A stretch of DNA of 40,142 bases from Rhodospirillaceae bacterium (GTDB taxonomy: Bacteria > Pseudomonadota > Alphaproteobacteria > SMXQ01): the NCBI GenBank assembly GCA_947474495.1, contig CANJIM010000023.1, forward strand, positions 1 through 40,142. Direction: 5' to 3'. Both the position numbers and the translations under genes were made by a program. The notes beneath the pieces were generated by a model. That model ran no database searches and was not told where the DNA came from. It was given only the letters and a program-made list of their open reading frames with translations. Positions 31,631 through 40,142 of the stretch are shown here, piece after piece; the stretch's first letter is position 1; the number at the start of each line of letters is the position of its first letter.

Positions 31631-33748
31631 TCAGCGGCCTTCGCGGCGCCAAGCGAGCAGCAGCGTGCCGGCGGCGAGGATGAGCGCCAGCAGCGGCGGC
31701 AGCAGCGGAATTTCGCTGACGCCCTTCACGACATAGTCGTGGTTTGCACGCAGGCCGATCCAGCCGCGGCCCGCGACGGTGCGCTCGGCGCCGACGCGGC
31801 GGATGTCCGGCAGTCGCACCGACGAGCCCGGCTCGGCGGCGAGCCAATTGATACTGCCGCCTTGCGCCTTGATGACCGGATCGAGCTTGTCGCCGGTCGA
31901 GCGCACGTCGGCGAACTCCAGCGGATTGAGCGTGCCCGCCACCGCATAAACGCTATGCATGGCATCGCTGATGCGGTGCAGGCCCTGTTCGCCGGCGCGG
32001 TAGATGGCGGTGGCGCGGCCGTCGCCCTGATCGGCGAGCGTGATCTGGCGCTCGTCGCCCGACGGGCTGCGCACGGTGACGGGGGAATCATCCGGCTTCA
32101 GGCTGCGCCGGGTGACGAGGATGTCGCTGCCGCGCGACGTGGCGCGCAGATCGTCTTCTTCAAGCTCGGGCTCCTTCATGAGCCAATGGGCGATGCGGCG
32201 CAGCAGTTCGGCCTGCGGGCCGCCGCCGTCGAAGCCGCGCGCCCACAGCCACACCTGGTCGGTCATGATCTGCGCCACGCGGCCCTTGCCGACGCGGTCG
32301 AGCACCAGGAGCGGCGTCGCGTTCGGCCCGTCCATCACCACGTCGCCGCGCCGCGCGTCGCCTTCAGTCTGGATGAACCAGCGGCCCCAAGTGGCCGGTT
32401 TCGGCTCGCCGATGCGATCGGCAGGCAGCGCGCCGGAGCCCTCGAGGCCAGCCGTCACCGGATGGCGGCGGCCGACGTCGGTGACATGGGCGCGGTAAGC
32501 CTGCTTGATGATCTGGCCCGACGGCACCACCGGCATGATCTCGCCGAGCGGCGTGCGGAACAGGCCGAACGGCGAGGCGTAGGACGGTCCGCCGGCTTCG
32601 AGCACAGCGCCGCCTTCTTCGACATAGCGCGCGATGTTCTCGAGATAGGCGGTCGGCAGGATGCCGCGCCGGTGGTAGCGGTCGAAAATGATGAGGTCGA
32701 AGTCGTTGAGCTTCTCTTCGAACAATTCGCGGGTCGGGAAGGCGATCAGCGACAGCTCACGTACCGGCGTGCCGTCCTGCTTCTCCGGCGGGCGCAGAAT
32801 GGTGAAATGCACCAGGTCGACGGCGGGATCGGCCTTGAGAAGATTGCGCCAGACGCGCTCGCCATTGTGCGGCACGCCCGAAACGAGCAACACGCGCAGG
32901 CGGTCGCGCACGCCGTTGATCACCACGGCGGCGCGATTGTTCTCGGTCGTCAATTCGCCTTCGACCGGCTCGGTCTCCAGCTCGATGACATTGGCGCCGC
33001 CATGCTCGACCGTCACCTCGAAGCTGGTGCTGACGCCGCTTTGCAGTTGGATGGTTTCGCGCGCGCTGCCGTCGCGCTGCACGAACAGCCGCGCCGTGCG
33101 CGCCGCGCCGGCCGGCATGTCCTCGATACGGACCGTGATGGTGGCGCGGCTGCCGACGATGCCGTAGCTCGGCGCCTGCTCGACGACGAGGCGGCGGTCG
33201 CGCGCGTCGCGCCGGCCGGTGAGCAGGGCATGCAGTGGCCCGCGCGCGTTGCCGCCCGCCGGCACGTCGTGCACTTGGCCGTCTGTCAGCATCAGCACGC
33301 CGGCCAAGCGCTGCGGCGGCACGTCGGCGAGCGCCTTGTCGATCTCGCCGAACAAGAGCGTGCCATCGGGCGCATCGGCGATGCCGTCGCCGCGGCGGCT
33401 GTCGGGGCCGCCGGCGCGCAAGATGCGGACCTCAAGATCGGGATAGCGCGCGAGCTTTTCGCGCAGATCCGCCAGAGCCTCTTCGGTCTGCGGACGGCGT
33501 TCGCCGATGGTTTGGCTCGGGCTGTCGTCGACGACTATCAGGGCGATGTCGGTCAGCGGTTCGCGCTGTTCTTCCTTGAGCGACGGATTGAGCAGCATGA
33601 CGATCAGCACGGTGAAGGCCAGCGCGCGCCACCAAATGCCGCGTGCGCCGCGCGCCACGCCATAGCCGAGACTGACGGCGGCCAGCAGGGCGAAAAGGCC
33701 GATGGCGATCCAGGGCGCGAGGGGCGCGAGGGCGATGCTGAAATTCAC
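31631..33748 (-). CDS. Large membrane protein of the moxR-DUF58 operon (VWA-like and amidotransferase-like parts)
   Basis: 705 residues. Two N-terminal membrane helices precede a large extracytoplasmic part. That part begins with a VWA-like segment (IALIVVDDSPSQ, then VLMLTDGQVHD), continues with beta-rich regions, and later has a class-I-amidotransferase-like stretch (VEEGGAVLEAGGPSY). A C-terminal helix ends the protein before RREGR. It starts at GTG 33748, 3 bases after the preceding gene, without a strong ribosome-binding site, so coupled translation is likely. In related bacteria this gene closes the moxR-DUF58-DUF4159 operon. The role may be in envelope or complex maturation; no enzyme activity can be assigned. 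Confidence 0.8.
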   Translation of the reverse strand: MNFSIALAPLAPWIAIGLFALLAAVSLGYGVARGARGIWWRALAFTVLIVMLLNPSLKEEQREPLTDIALIVVDDSPSQTIGERRPQTEEALADLREKLARYPDLEVRILRAGGPDSRRGDGIADAPDGTLLFGEIDKALADVPPQRLAGVLMLTDGQVHDVPAGGNARGPLHALLTGRRDARDRRLVVEQAPSYGIVGSRATITVRIEDMPAGAARTARLFVQRDGSARETIQLQSGVSTSFEVTVEHGGANVIELETEPVEGELTTENNRAAVVINGVRDRLRVLLVSGVPHNGERVWRNLLKADPAVDLVHFTILRPPEKQDGTPVRELSLIAFPTRELFEEKLNDFDLIIFDRYHRRGILPTAYLENIARYVEEGGAVLEAGGPSYASPFGLFRTPLGEIMPVVPSGQIIKQAYRAHVTDVGRRHPVTAGLEGSGALPADRIGEPKPATWGRWFIQTEGDARRGDVVMDGPNATPLLVLDRVGKGRVAQIMTDQVWLWARGFDGGGPQAELLRRIAHWLMKEPELEEDDLRATSRGSDILVTRRSLKPDDSPVTVRSPSGDERQITLADQGDGRATAIYRAGEQGLHRISDAMHSVYAVAGTLNPLEFADVRSTGDKLDPVIKAQGGSINWLAAEPGSSVRLPDIRRVGAERTVAGRGWIGLRANHDYVVKGVSEIPLLPPLLALILAAGTLLLAWRREGR

Positions 33749-33751
33749 CGG

Positions 33752-36598
33752 CTACTGCCCCAGCCGTTCGAGGATCGACGGTACATGGACCTGGTCGGCC
33801 TTGTAGTTGCCGGTGAGCACGTACATCACGAGGTTGACGCCGAAGCGATAGGCGATCTCGCGCTGCTGCTCGCCGCCGGGCGTCACCGGCAGGAGCGGGC
33901 GCAGGTTGGCGTCGCTCGCCCAGGCGCCGGCCCAATCGTTGCTGCCGATGATGATGGTGGCGACGCCGTCGTTGGCGGCGCTGTCGGATTGCTCGACCCA
34001 CAGCTGGCCGCCTTGCCAGCGGCCGGGGAAATCCTGAATCAGGTAGAAGGCCTTGGTCAGGATATGGTCGGACGGCGTCTGGATCAGCGTCGGCACGTCG
34101 AGGCCGGCAAGAATGTCGCGCAGCTTCTGGCCGCCGGGGCCGCTCGCGCCGAAACCGCCCTGGATGCTGAGGCCGCCATATTGCTGATCGCGCGTGTCGA
34201 ACAGGATGGTGCCGCCGCTGCGCAGGAAAGCGACCAGCTTGTCGCGCGCTTGCGCCGAGGGGACGGCTTGCGCCTCGGTCATCGGCCAATAGAGCCAGGG
34301 GAAGAAGGTCAGCTCGTCGCGCTCGATATTGACGCCGATCGGCGCATCGGGTTCGACCGAGGTGCGGTTGCGCAGGATGAGGCCGAGGCCGAGCAGCCCG
34401 GCGCGGCTGATGCGGTCGACCGCAGCGTCGCCGGTCTGCACGAAGGCGAGTCGCGTCGTCTCGCTGGCTTCCAGCGCGAAGCCTTCATCGATCGCGCCGG
34501 CGACCGGCGCTTGCGCGACGGTGGGAATGGCGAAGGCGAGCGTGCCGCCGATCAGCAGCAGGGCCAGTGCCGCCTTGGCAGCGCGGGTCTTCAGCACATC
34601 TCGTTTCCAGTTCGGCACCGGAACGAGGCCGCGCAGGCCAAGCCCGATCCACAGGTCGGCGATGGCGAGAAGCAGCGCCAGGGCGAAGAACCAGGGCCGC
34701 AAATCGCGCTCGCGGCTCTCGGCATAGGCGCTGTCGATCACGCCGGACGGCAGCGGGCCCATCGGGCGCAATTCCGTCAGCCCAGCGGCGAGGTTGAGGG
34801 CGACACGCGCCGAATCGTTGCCGTAAAGGCCGGGCGGATGAGCCGGGCTCGGCGTCACCCGCGGACTGGCGTTGGCCGCGCCGCTGTTGAATTGACCGGA
34901 GGCGAGGTTGCCGAGCTGCGCGACCATCTCGGCCGGCAGGGCGCTGGCGTTGGACGGCGGCGCCTGTAGGCGGCCGAAGCCGTCCAGTGTTTGCAGCGGC
35001 GGCAGGGCGCGGGCGCCCGCCCCGTCGGCGATGCCCGATGACAGCGCGGTGATTCGCCGCAGCATGTCGACATAGAGGCCTGACAGCGACAGGTTCGACC
35101 ATTCCGGCGTCGCCGTGGTGTGCACCAGCACGATGCGGCCCTGGCCGCGCTTGTCGGCGGTGACCAGCGGCGTGCCGTCGGCGAGTTGCGCCCAGGTCTT
35201 CTCGCCGAGATCGAGCTCCGGTTCGGCCAGCACCTGGCGCGAGATGGTGACGTCGGGCGGCGTCGTCAGTCCGTAGAACGGCGAATCCTTGGCGAAGGGC
35301 GCCAGCGCCGCCGGCTGCGCCCAACTCATGGCGCCGCCCAGACTGCGGCCGCCGCGCAGAGTGATCGGCAGGAGATCGTCGGACTTGTCGACGAGGTTTG
35401 GCCCGGCGAAGCGCAAGAGCGTGCCGCCGGCCTCGACCCAGGTCTTGATCTGGCGGCGCTCGGCTTCGGTCATCGGCGCATCGTCGGGCACCGCGAGCAC
35501 CGCGAGGCCGCGCTTCAAGAGCTCGTTGACAGGGCCGAGGCGCACTTCGCTGAACGGCGACAGCGCGCGCTCGAGATAATAGCCGGCGCTGAGTAGCGGC
35601 TGGGCTTGGCCGGCGGCGAGTTGCGGCGCGACGACGCCGACCGGGCGGCGGCGCCAGCGCTCGTCGAGCAGCGCGACCGCGCCGGCGCTCTCCTCGCCTT
35701 CGATCGAGAGACGCGTCAGGCGGTTGCGCAGTTCGGTCGGCAGATCGAGGCGGACATTATGGGCGCGTTCGCCGGGCGCGAAGGCGCTGTCCTCGCGCAG
35801 CAGCACCTGGCCGCCTTCGCCGGTGCCGCGCAGCACGAAGGGCAATTCGCCGCCGCCATCGGCGCGTAGCACGCGGGCGACGAGCAGCGCGCCGTCCGGC
35901 GTCGGCGGCGGCAGGGCGCGGGCGAGGCGGCCGACCGGCTCGCGGAAAATTTCCAGGCTGCCGAAGCGTTGCAAGCGTTCGGCCAAGGCGCGCGCTTCGC
36001 CGTCTTCCAAGCCATCCGACAGCCAGACGACGCTGGCGCTGCCGTTCGGCACGTCGATCTTGTCGGCGGCCTCGCGGGCGGCGGCGCGGCTGACCGGCCA
36101 GGGCTTTGGCTGCAGCGCCTGGGCGACGCTGCGGGCGTCCTGCGCCGACAGCAGCTTGCTCGCCGCCAAGGGCGATCCGTCGGCCGGCGCGGCGGTCGGC
36201 AAGATCATCACCGGGCGACCGGCGCGTTCGGCGCGGCCCAGCGCCCCGTCCATGGCGCGCTGGCGGGCGGACCAATTGCCGGCGGCGGCCCAGCCGTCAT
36301 CGACCACCAGCAACAAGGGTCCGCTGCCGGTCAGCTGCGTCGTCGGATTGAGCAGAGGCCGGGCGAGCGCCAGGATCACCAGCGCGGCAAGGATCATGCG
36401 CAGGATGACAAGCCACAGCGGCGTCTTGTGCGGCGTCTGCTCCTGCTCCTTGACGTCGAATAGCAGGGCGATGGCGGGGAAGCGCATATGACGCGGCGCC
36501 GGCGGCGTCACCTTCAGCAGCCACCATAGGGCGGGCAGCGCGGCGAGCGCCGCGAGCAGCCAAGGAGAAGCGAAAGCGATGGCGCCGAGACCGAGCAT
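33752..36598 (-). CDS. BatA-like N-terminal and DUF4159 C-terminal membrane protein
   Basis: 948 residues. The N-terminus has the two-helix BatA/RDD-type segment (FASPWLLAALAALPALWWLL and a second helix near LVILRMILAALVILALA). A degenerate VWA-like domain follows (LLLVVDDGWAAAGNWSARQ). The last 220 residues match DUF4159 (FFPWLYWPM, SGGTILFDTRDQQYGG), which resembles a glutamine-amidotransferase fold. One helix near residue 680 separates the parts. It starts 6 bases after DUF58 and ends 3 bases before the next gene. Such proteins are thought to act with MoxR ATPases; the client is unknown. Confidence 0.85.
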   Translation of the reverse strand: MLGLGAIAFASPWLLAALAALPALWWLLKVTPPAPRHMRFPAIALLFDVKEQEQTPHKTPLWLVILRMILAALVILALARPLLNPTTQLTGSGPLLLVVDDGWAAAGNWSARQRAMDGALGRAERAGRPVMILPTAAPADGSPLAASKLLSAQDARSVAQALQPKPWPVSRAAAREAADKIDVPNGSASVVWLSDGLEDGEARALAERLQRFGSLEIFREPVGRLARALPPPTPDGALLVARVLRADGGGELPFVLRGTGEGGQVLLREDSAFAPGERAHNVRLDLPTELRNRLTRLSIEGEESAGAVALLDERWRRRPVGVVAPQLAAGQAQPLLSAGYYLERALSPFSEVRLGPVNELLKRGLAVLAVPDDAPMTEAERRQIKTWVEAGGTLLRFAGPNLVDKSDDLLPITLRGGRSLGGAMSWAQPAALAPFAKDSPFYGLTTPPDVTISRQVLAEPELDLGEKTWAQLADGTPLVTADKRGQGRIVLVHTTATPEWSNLSLSGLYVDMLRRITALSSGIADGAGARALPPLQTLDGFGRLQAPPSNASALPAEMVAQLGNLASGQFNSGAANASPRVTPSPAHPPGLYGNDSARVALNLAAGLTELRPMGPLPSGVIDSAYAESRERDLRPWFFALALLLAIADLWIGLGLRGLVPVPNWKRDVLKTRAAKAALALLLIGGTLAFAIPTVAQAPVAGAIDEGFALEASETTRLAFVQTGDAAVDRISRAGLLGLGLILRNRTSVEPDAPIGVNIERDELTFFPWLYWPMTEAQAVPSAQARDKLVAFLRSGGTILFDTRDQQYGGLSIQGGFGASGPGGQKLRDILAGLDVPTLIQTPSDHILTKAFYLIQDFPGRWQGGQLWVEQSDSAANDGVATIIIGSNDWAGAWASDANLRPLLPVTPGGEQQREIAYRFGVNLVMYVLTGNYKADQVHVPSILERLGQ

Positions 36599-36604
36599 GC
36601 TGCG

Positions 36605-37519
36605 TCAGTCCCGTTGATTGGCCATTAGGCCATAAAGCGCCAGCAGCGCCGCCTGTGGCGGCCTGTCGGTGTGATGCAGGGTGAAGCTCCAGCCGCGCGG
36701 CCGGCAGAGATCGCGCAAGCGGTCGCGGCGCGTGGCGAGGCGCTGCATATATTGCTCGCGCACCTGTTCGGCGCGGTTGATCAGATGTGTGCCTTCGGCC
36801 TCCAAACCCTCGAAGCGGATTCGCCCACTGAAGGGCAGCGTCTCCTCGGCGGGGTCGAGCAACTGCACGACATGGCCCATGACGCCGCGTCCGGCCAATC
36901 CGGCGATCGCCTCTTCAATCTCGCCGATCGGGCCGAGGAAATCGCTGATCAACACGACATGGGCGTGGCGCGGCAAAGGATCGCTGCTCGGAATGTTCGC
37001 GCCGAAGCCGCCGCCGCGCGCCAGCGTCTCGGCGACGCGGATCATGGTGGCGCGGCCGACCGACGGCGGATAGCCGGCACCGAGTAGGGCGATACGCTCG
37101 CCACCGCGCATCAGGATACTGGCCAGCGCCAGCAGCAGCAGTTCGGCGCGTTCAGCTTTTTCCTGGAGATTGCGGTTCGAGCGCCAGCGCATCGAGGGCG
37201 AATCGTCGCGCCACAGCCAAACGCTCTGTGCCGCTTCCCATTCGTTTTCGCGAATGAAGACATGCTGCGTCTTGGCGGTCTGGCGCCAGTCGATCTTGGT
37301 CGTCGTGTCGCCTTGCTGGTAGGGGCGGAATTGCCAGAACGCGTCACCCTGGCCGACTCGCCGCCGGCCGTGCACGCCCTGCGCCACCGTATTGGCGACG
37401 CGCTCGGCCGCCACCAGCAGCGGCGGCAGGGCGCCGCCGGCCTCTTCCGCGCGTTGCAGCGCAGACTGAGCGGGCGCGGTGACGCCCTTGGTCGCTGGGG
37501 CAGAAGACGGTGACGCCAT
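36605..37519 (-). CDS. DUF58 family protein
   Basis: 304 residues. The DUF58 signature is clear: FRPYQQGD at residues 64-71, IDWRQTAK at 76-83, and a VWA-like region with DDSPSMRW. DUF58 proteins are usually encoded beside MoxR ATPases and are considered its partner, perhaps binding metal through the VWA domain. ATG 37519 is used, with GGAG further upstream than usual. It lies 69 bases after the moxR gene in the same direction. No signal peptide; probably cytoplasmic or membrane-bound. Confidence 0.92.
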   Translation of the reverse strand: MASPSSAPATKGVTAPAQSALQRAEEAGGALPPLLVAAERVANTVAQGVHGRRRVGQGDAFWQFRPYQQGDTTTKIDWRQTAKTQHVFIRENEWEAAQSVWLWRDDSPSMRWRSNRNLQEKAERAELLLLALASILMRGGERIALLGAGYPPSVGRATMIRVAETLARGGGFGANIPSSDPLPRHAHVVLISDFLGPIGEIEEAIAGLAGRGVMGHVVQLLDPAEETLPFSGRIRFEGLEAEGTHLINRAEQVREQYMQRLATRRDRLRDLCRPRGWSFTLHHTDRPPQAALLALYGLMANQRD

Positions 37520-37588
37520 GCTCGTCCGACTCTCCTTGAACTCGCCTGAAACGGATCGGCCTAAATGTATCGGGCGAGGAGATCCGGC

Positions 37589-38614
37589 TTAGAGATAGGG
37601 CGCGCAGAGGCGCTGGATGATGCCGTCGATAGTGACGCCGTCGGCGCGCGCCGAGAAGTTGAGTGCCATGCGGTGGCGCAGGATCGGCGGCGCCAGGGCC
37701 AGTACGTCGTCGATCGACGGCGCGAAGCGGCCTTCGAGCACGGCGCGGGCGCGGCAGGCGAGCATCAAGGCCTGGCTCGCGCGCGGACCGGGGCCCCAAG
37801 CAACATGGCGTTTGACGTCGTCGATGTCGCTGGTCTCCGGGCGGCCCGAGCGCACGAGGGCGAGGATCGCTTCCAGCACGCTCTCGCCGACCGGCAAGCG
37901 GCGCACCAGTTTCTGCGCGGCGATCAGGTCAGTGCCGTTCATCACGCGCACGGCGGGGGCTTCGGCCGCGCCGGTGGTGGCGATCAGCATCTCGCGCTCG
38001 GCGTCGAGCTCGGGATAGTCGACGTTCACCTGCAGCAGGAAACGGTCGAGCTGCGCTTCGGGCAGCGGATAGGTGCCTTCCTGCTCGAGCGGGTTCTGCG
38101 TCGCCAGCACATGGAACGGATCGGGCAGCGAGTGAACGTGGCCGGCGACCGACACCTGATGCTCCTGCATGGCTTGCAGCAGCGCCGATTGGGTGCGCGG
38201 GCTGGCGCGGTTGATTTCGTCGGCCATCAGCAGCTGGCAGAACACCGGCCCCTTGATGAAGCGGAAGGCGCGCTGGCCGCCGTCGGCCTCTTCCAGCACT
38301 TCCGAGCCGATGATGTCGGCTGGCATCAGGTCGGGCGTGAACTGCACGCGCTTGGTGTCGAGACCGAGAACGGTGCCGAGCGCCTGCACCAGACGCGTCT
38401 TGGCGAGGCCGGGCACGCCGATCAGCAGCAGATGGCCGCCGGCGAGCAAGGTGACGAGGGTTTCGTCGATCACCTGGCGCTGGCCGAAGATCACCCGGCC
38501 GAGGGCGCCGCGCACCTTGGCGAGCGTTTCGCCCAGGCGTTCGATATCCTGCGCGAGGGCGACAGCGTCGGCGCTGGCAGTGGTCGTGGTCGTCGGGGCA
38601 TCCGTCAGGGTCAC
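37589..38614 (-). CDS. MoxR-family AAA+ ATPase
   Basis: 341 residues. Walker A reads GVPGLAKT (66-73) and Walker B LLMADE (128-133), with sensor-type elements FHVLATQNP and the [16 protein letters not shown] segment typical of MoxR proteins. MoxR ATPases act as chaperones for the assembly or activation of other complexes, with DUF58 and VWA proteins. GTG 38614 was chosen because GAGAGG lies 6 bases upstream; the frame to an ATG at 38656 would use up the divergent promoter region. First gene of the four-gene operon. Confidence 0.93.
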   Translation of the reverse strand: MTLTDAPTTTTTASADAVALAQDIERLGETLAKVRGALGRVIFGQRQVIDETLVTLLAGGHLLLIGVPGLAKTRLVQALGTVLGLDTKRVQFTPDLMPADIIGSEVLEEADGGQRAFRFIKGPVFCQLLMADEINRASPRTQSALLQAMQEHQVSVAGHVHSLPDPFHVLATQNPLEQEGTYPLPEAQLDRFLLQVNVDYPELDAEREMLIATTGAAEAPAVRVMNGTDLIAAQKLVRRLPVGESVLEAILALVRSGRPETSDIDDVKRHVAWGPGPRASQALMLACRARAVLEGRFAPSIDDVLALAPPILRHRMALNFSARADGVTIDGIIQRLCAPYL

Positions 38615-38730
38615 GCTGGCCTCTCTGTGTTGAGAGCGATGCGGGGATATGGGCATACTATATGATGAAAACTCCGAGGCGGAATACGGGGCAGATCACA
38701 AAAGAGAGACCGACAGAGGGATCACCCGTC

Positions 38731-39378
38731 ATGCAGGAAAAAGGGTTGTCACATCCGGGAAAGTCTGCCCCGGCGGCACAAGCGCGGGAACAAGCCGCGA
38801 TTCCGTCCGATTCCGCCGATTCGCCGCAAAATGCGGGGTCCGATTCTTCTCAGGCCATGGCCGCCATTCCGCGCAGCGAGTGTGGCGATTTCGACATCCG
38901 CATCGCCCGCGACGGTAGCTGGTTCTACAAAAATTCGCCGATCGGTCGCCCCGCCTTGGTTAAATTGTTCGCCAGCGTGCTCAAGCGCGACGCCGAGGGC
39001 GCCTATTGGCTGGAAACGCCGGCGGAGCGCGGCCGCATTGTCGTCGATGACGCGCCGTTCGTCGCCGTCGAGGCGAGTTTCGCTGGCGCCGGCGAATCGC
39101 AACAACTGACCTTGCGCACCAATCTCGATGCGCTCGTGCCGGTCGATGCGGATCATCCGCTCGTCATGCGCGGGGACTTGGCCGATGAGCCGCGTCCCTA
39201 TGTGATGTTGGACGGCGGTCTGGAGGCGCTGATCGCGCGCAGCGCGTTTTACGCGCTGGTCGAGCGTGCGGTGCCGCGCGACGTGGATGGCGTCCGAATG
39301 CTCGGCCTATGGAGCGCCGGCCAGTTCTTTGTCCTCGGTCCTGACGAAGGTGGGCCCGACGAGGACGCCGCGCCGTGA
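38731..39378 (+). CDS. DUF1285 family protein
   Basis: About 215 residues. The conserved part begins near ECGDFDIRIARDG and WFYKNSPIGRPALVKLF, and includes YWLETPAERGRIVVDD, which identifies DUF1285. Before it lies a variable, low-complexity N-terminus. ATGs exist at 38662, 38731 and 38857. I use 38731 because 38662 would leave only 47 bases for two divergent promoters; its ribosome-binding site (GAGG, 11 bases away) is not strong, so the start is uncertain. The stop overlaps the Nudix start by GTGA. Function unknown; it travels with the CoA pyrophosphatase in related genomes. Confidence 0.82.
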   Translation: MQEKGLSHPGKSAPAAQAREQAAIPSDSADSPQNAGSDSSQAMAAIPRSECGDFDIRIARDGSWFYKNSPIGRPALVKLFASVLKRDAEGAYWLETPAERGRIVVDDAPFVAVEASFAGAGESQQLTLRTNLDALVPVDADHPLVMRGDLADEPRPYVMLDGGLEALIARSAFYALVERAVPRDVDGVRMLGLWSAGQFFVLGPDEGGPDEDAAP

Positions 39379-40028
39379 CGCGTGATCAAGATCTTTTGCG
39401 CCGTCTCAGCGGCGCGCTTGCGTCGGACCGTGCCGCCGAGGTGGTCTTTGGTCCCGGCGAACGCGACCTTGCCGAACAGCAGCTGCGCAAGCGCGGCTTC
39501 GTCGCTGGCGATGGGGCGGCGCTGAAGCCCGCTGCCGTCCTCATCCCCCTGGTGCTGCGGCCCGAGGGCACGACGATTCTGCTTACCGAACGCACGTCGC
39601 ACCTTGCCGATCATGCCGGGCAGATCAGTTTTCCCGGCGGCCGTCTGGAGCCGGAGGACGCCGACGCCGTCGCCGCTGCTCTGCGCGAGACGGAAGAAGA
39701 AATCGGCTTGGCGCGCGCCCATGTCGAGGTGCTCGGCTATTTCGAAGATTACGGCACCGTCACCGGCTATCGCGTCACGCCGGTGATCGGTTTCGTGCGG
39801 CCGCCGTTCGATCTCACGCCCGACCCGCATGAGGTGGCGGAGATCTTCGAGCTGCCGCTCGACTTCATCCTGCAGCCGACCAACGTGACGCGGCAGCGCG
39901 AAACGCGCGGCGGCCAGCTGCGCGATGTCTATGAAATCTCTTACGGCAAATGGCGCGTGTGGGGCTTCACCGCGCGCATCCTGGTGCGCCTGATTGCCGC
40001 CCTCGATCAGGAGTTGCCCGCGCGATGA
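39375..40028 (+). CDS. Nudix hydrolase, CoA pyrophosphatase type
   Basis: 217 residues. The CoA-specific motif LLTERTSHLADHAGQ leads into FPGGR and the Nudix box ending RETEEEIGL (104-112), with the catalytic glutamates present. It should cleave CoA or its derivatives to 3',5'-ADP and phosphopantetheine in the cytosol. GTG 39375 overlaps the TGA of DUF1285, and the stop overlaps the next ATG, so three genes are tightly coupled. Family assignment is firm, substrate range inferred. Confidence 0.93.
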   Translation: MTRDQDLLRRLSGALASDRAAEVVFGPGERDLAEQQLRKRGFVAGDGAALKPAAVLIPLVLRPEGTTILLTERTSHLADHAGQISFPGGRLEPEDADAVAAALRETEEEIGLARAHVEVLGYFEDYGTVTGYRVTPVIGFVRPPFDLTPDPHEVAEIFELPLDFILQPTNVTRQRETRGGQLRDVYEISYGKWRVWGFTARILVRLIAALDQELPAR

Positions 40029-40142
40029 TCCGAATTTTCCTCATCTATGTACTGCCGTTGTTGGCGCCGTCGGTGGTCTATGTCCTGTGGTGTCTATGGC
40101 AGATCAAGCGCAGTAGCGGCAGCGTCGAGGGTGATCTGCGCA
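40025..40142 (+). CDS. DUF6111-like small membrane protein (cut by window edge)
   Basis: The first 39 codons from ATG 40025, which overlaps the Nudix stop (ATGA). The visible part is one hydrophobic helix (FLIYVLPLLAPSVVYVLWCL) and a basic turn QIKRSSG. In related genomes a DUF6111 membrane protein stands here, before a CCA-adding enzyme. The assignment rests mainly on position. Confidence 0.6.
   Translation, partial: MIRIFLIYVLPLLAPSVVYVLWCLWQIKRSSGSVEGDLR

Noticed and set aside
31739-34969. Plus-strand open frame of 1076 codons
   Set aside because: It is antisense to two well-supported genes of the moxR operon and crosses their boundary. Composition is Ala/Arg/Gly/His-rich as expected from GC-rich codon bias, with no domain or start site.
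1-40142. Mobile elements, CRISPR arrays, tRNA or rRNA genes, phage genes
   Set aside because: No transposase, integrase, direct-repeat array, cloverleaf or rRNA sequence was recognised. Repetition is explained by paralogous genes and by the lysine-repeat tail.

Overview
The window is GC-rich, densely coded bacterial DNA. The gene content points to an alphaproteobacterium, most likely Hyphomicrobiales (Xanthobacteraceae/Nitrobacteraceae type). The evidence is the many orphan Bug/TctC-type binding proteins, the block moxR-DUF58-DUF4159 with DUF1285-Nudix-DUF6111, a RibB with a decayed GTP cyclohydrolase II half, and short glycine-zipper lipoproteins. This placement is inferred from gene families, not from a marker gene. 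No rRNA, tRNA, CRISPR array, transposase or phage gene was seen.

Layout. (1) 1-612: C-terminal part of an MFS exporter, closed by a bidirectional terminator. (2) 0.66-5.9 kb: three tandem Bug-family periplasmic binding proteins on the minus strand, and divergently a 600-residue alpha/beta hydrolase with a histone-H1-like lysine-rich tail of about 148 residues. (3) 6.0-10.9 kb: two GT-C (ArnT-like) membrane glycosyltransferases, a GT2 polyprenyl-phosphate glycosyltransferase and a DedA/TVP38-type membrane protein. (4) 10.9-16.0 kb: a queuosine locus. queC and a VUT-family queuosine-precursor transporter lie on the plus strand, and queF, tgt, queA and queG on the minus strand. (5) 16.2-30.7 kb: an accessory catabolic-looking region with a MarR regulator, two tandem class II aldolase/adducin enzymes, two Bug proteins, a minus-strand operon (hydrolase, LLM flavin monooxygenase, hydrolase, flavin reductase), a RibBX-type riboflavin enzyme, a sixth Bug protein, a ThDP enzyme, an RcnB-like protein and a LysR regulator. 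(6) 30.8-31.5 kb: two nearly identical glycine-zipper lipoproteins around an AT-rich spacer. (7) 31.6-40.1 kb: the moxR-DUF58-DUF4159-membrane protein operon, then divergent DUF1285, Nudix CoA pyrophosphatase and a DUF6111-like partial gene.

How the parts may work together. Regions 2 and 5 look like one functional theme. Many solute receptors have no TctA/TctB membrane partners nearby. A two-component flavin monooxygenase sits next to a riboflavin-precursor enzyme. Class II aldolase-fold lyases or decarboxylases, hydrolases and a ThDP enzyme complete the set. Breakdown of an aromatic or heteroaromatic carboxylate is a reasonable guess, but no substrate can be read from the sequence.

The two most unusual signals are these. 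Three otherwise unrelated enzymes (4088-5890, 23406-24236, 27197-29026) all begin with Lys/Ala/Pro-rich tails. And a self-contained small transcript at about 20639-20853 carries a 13-base Shine-Dalgarno match to the full 16S rRNA 3' tail, a 23-residue ORF and a strong terminator.
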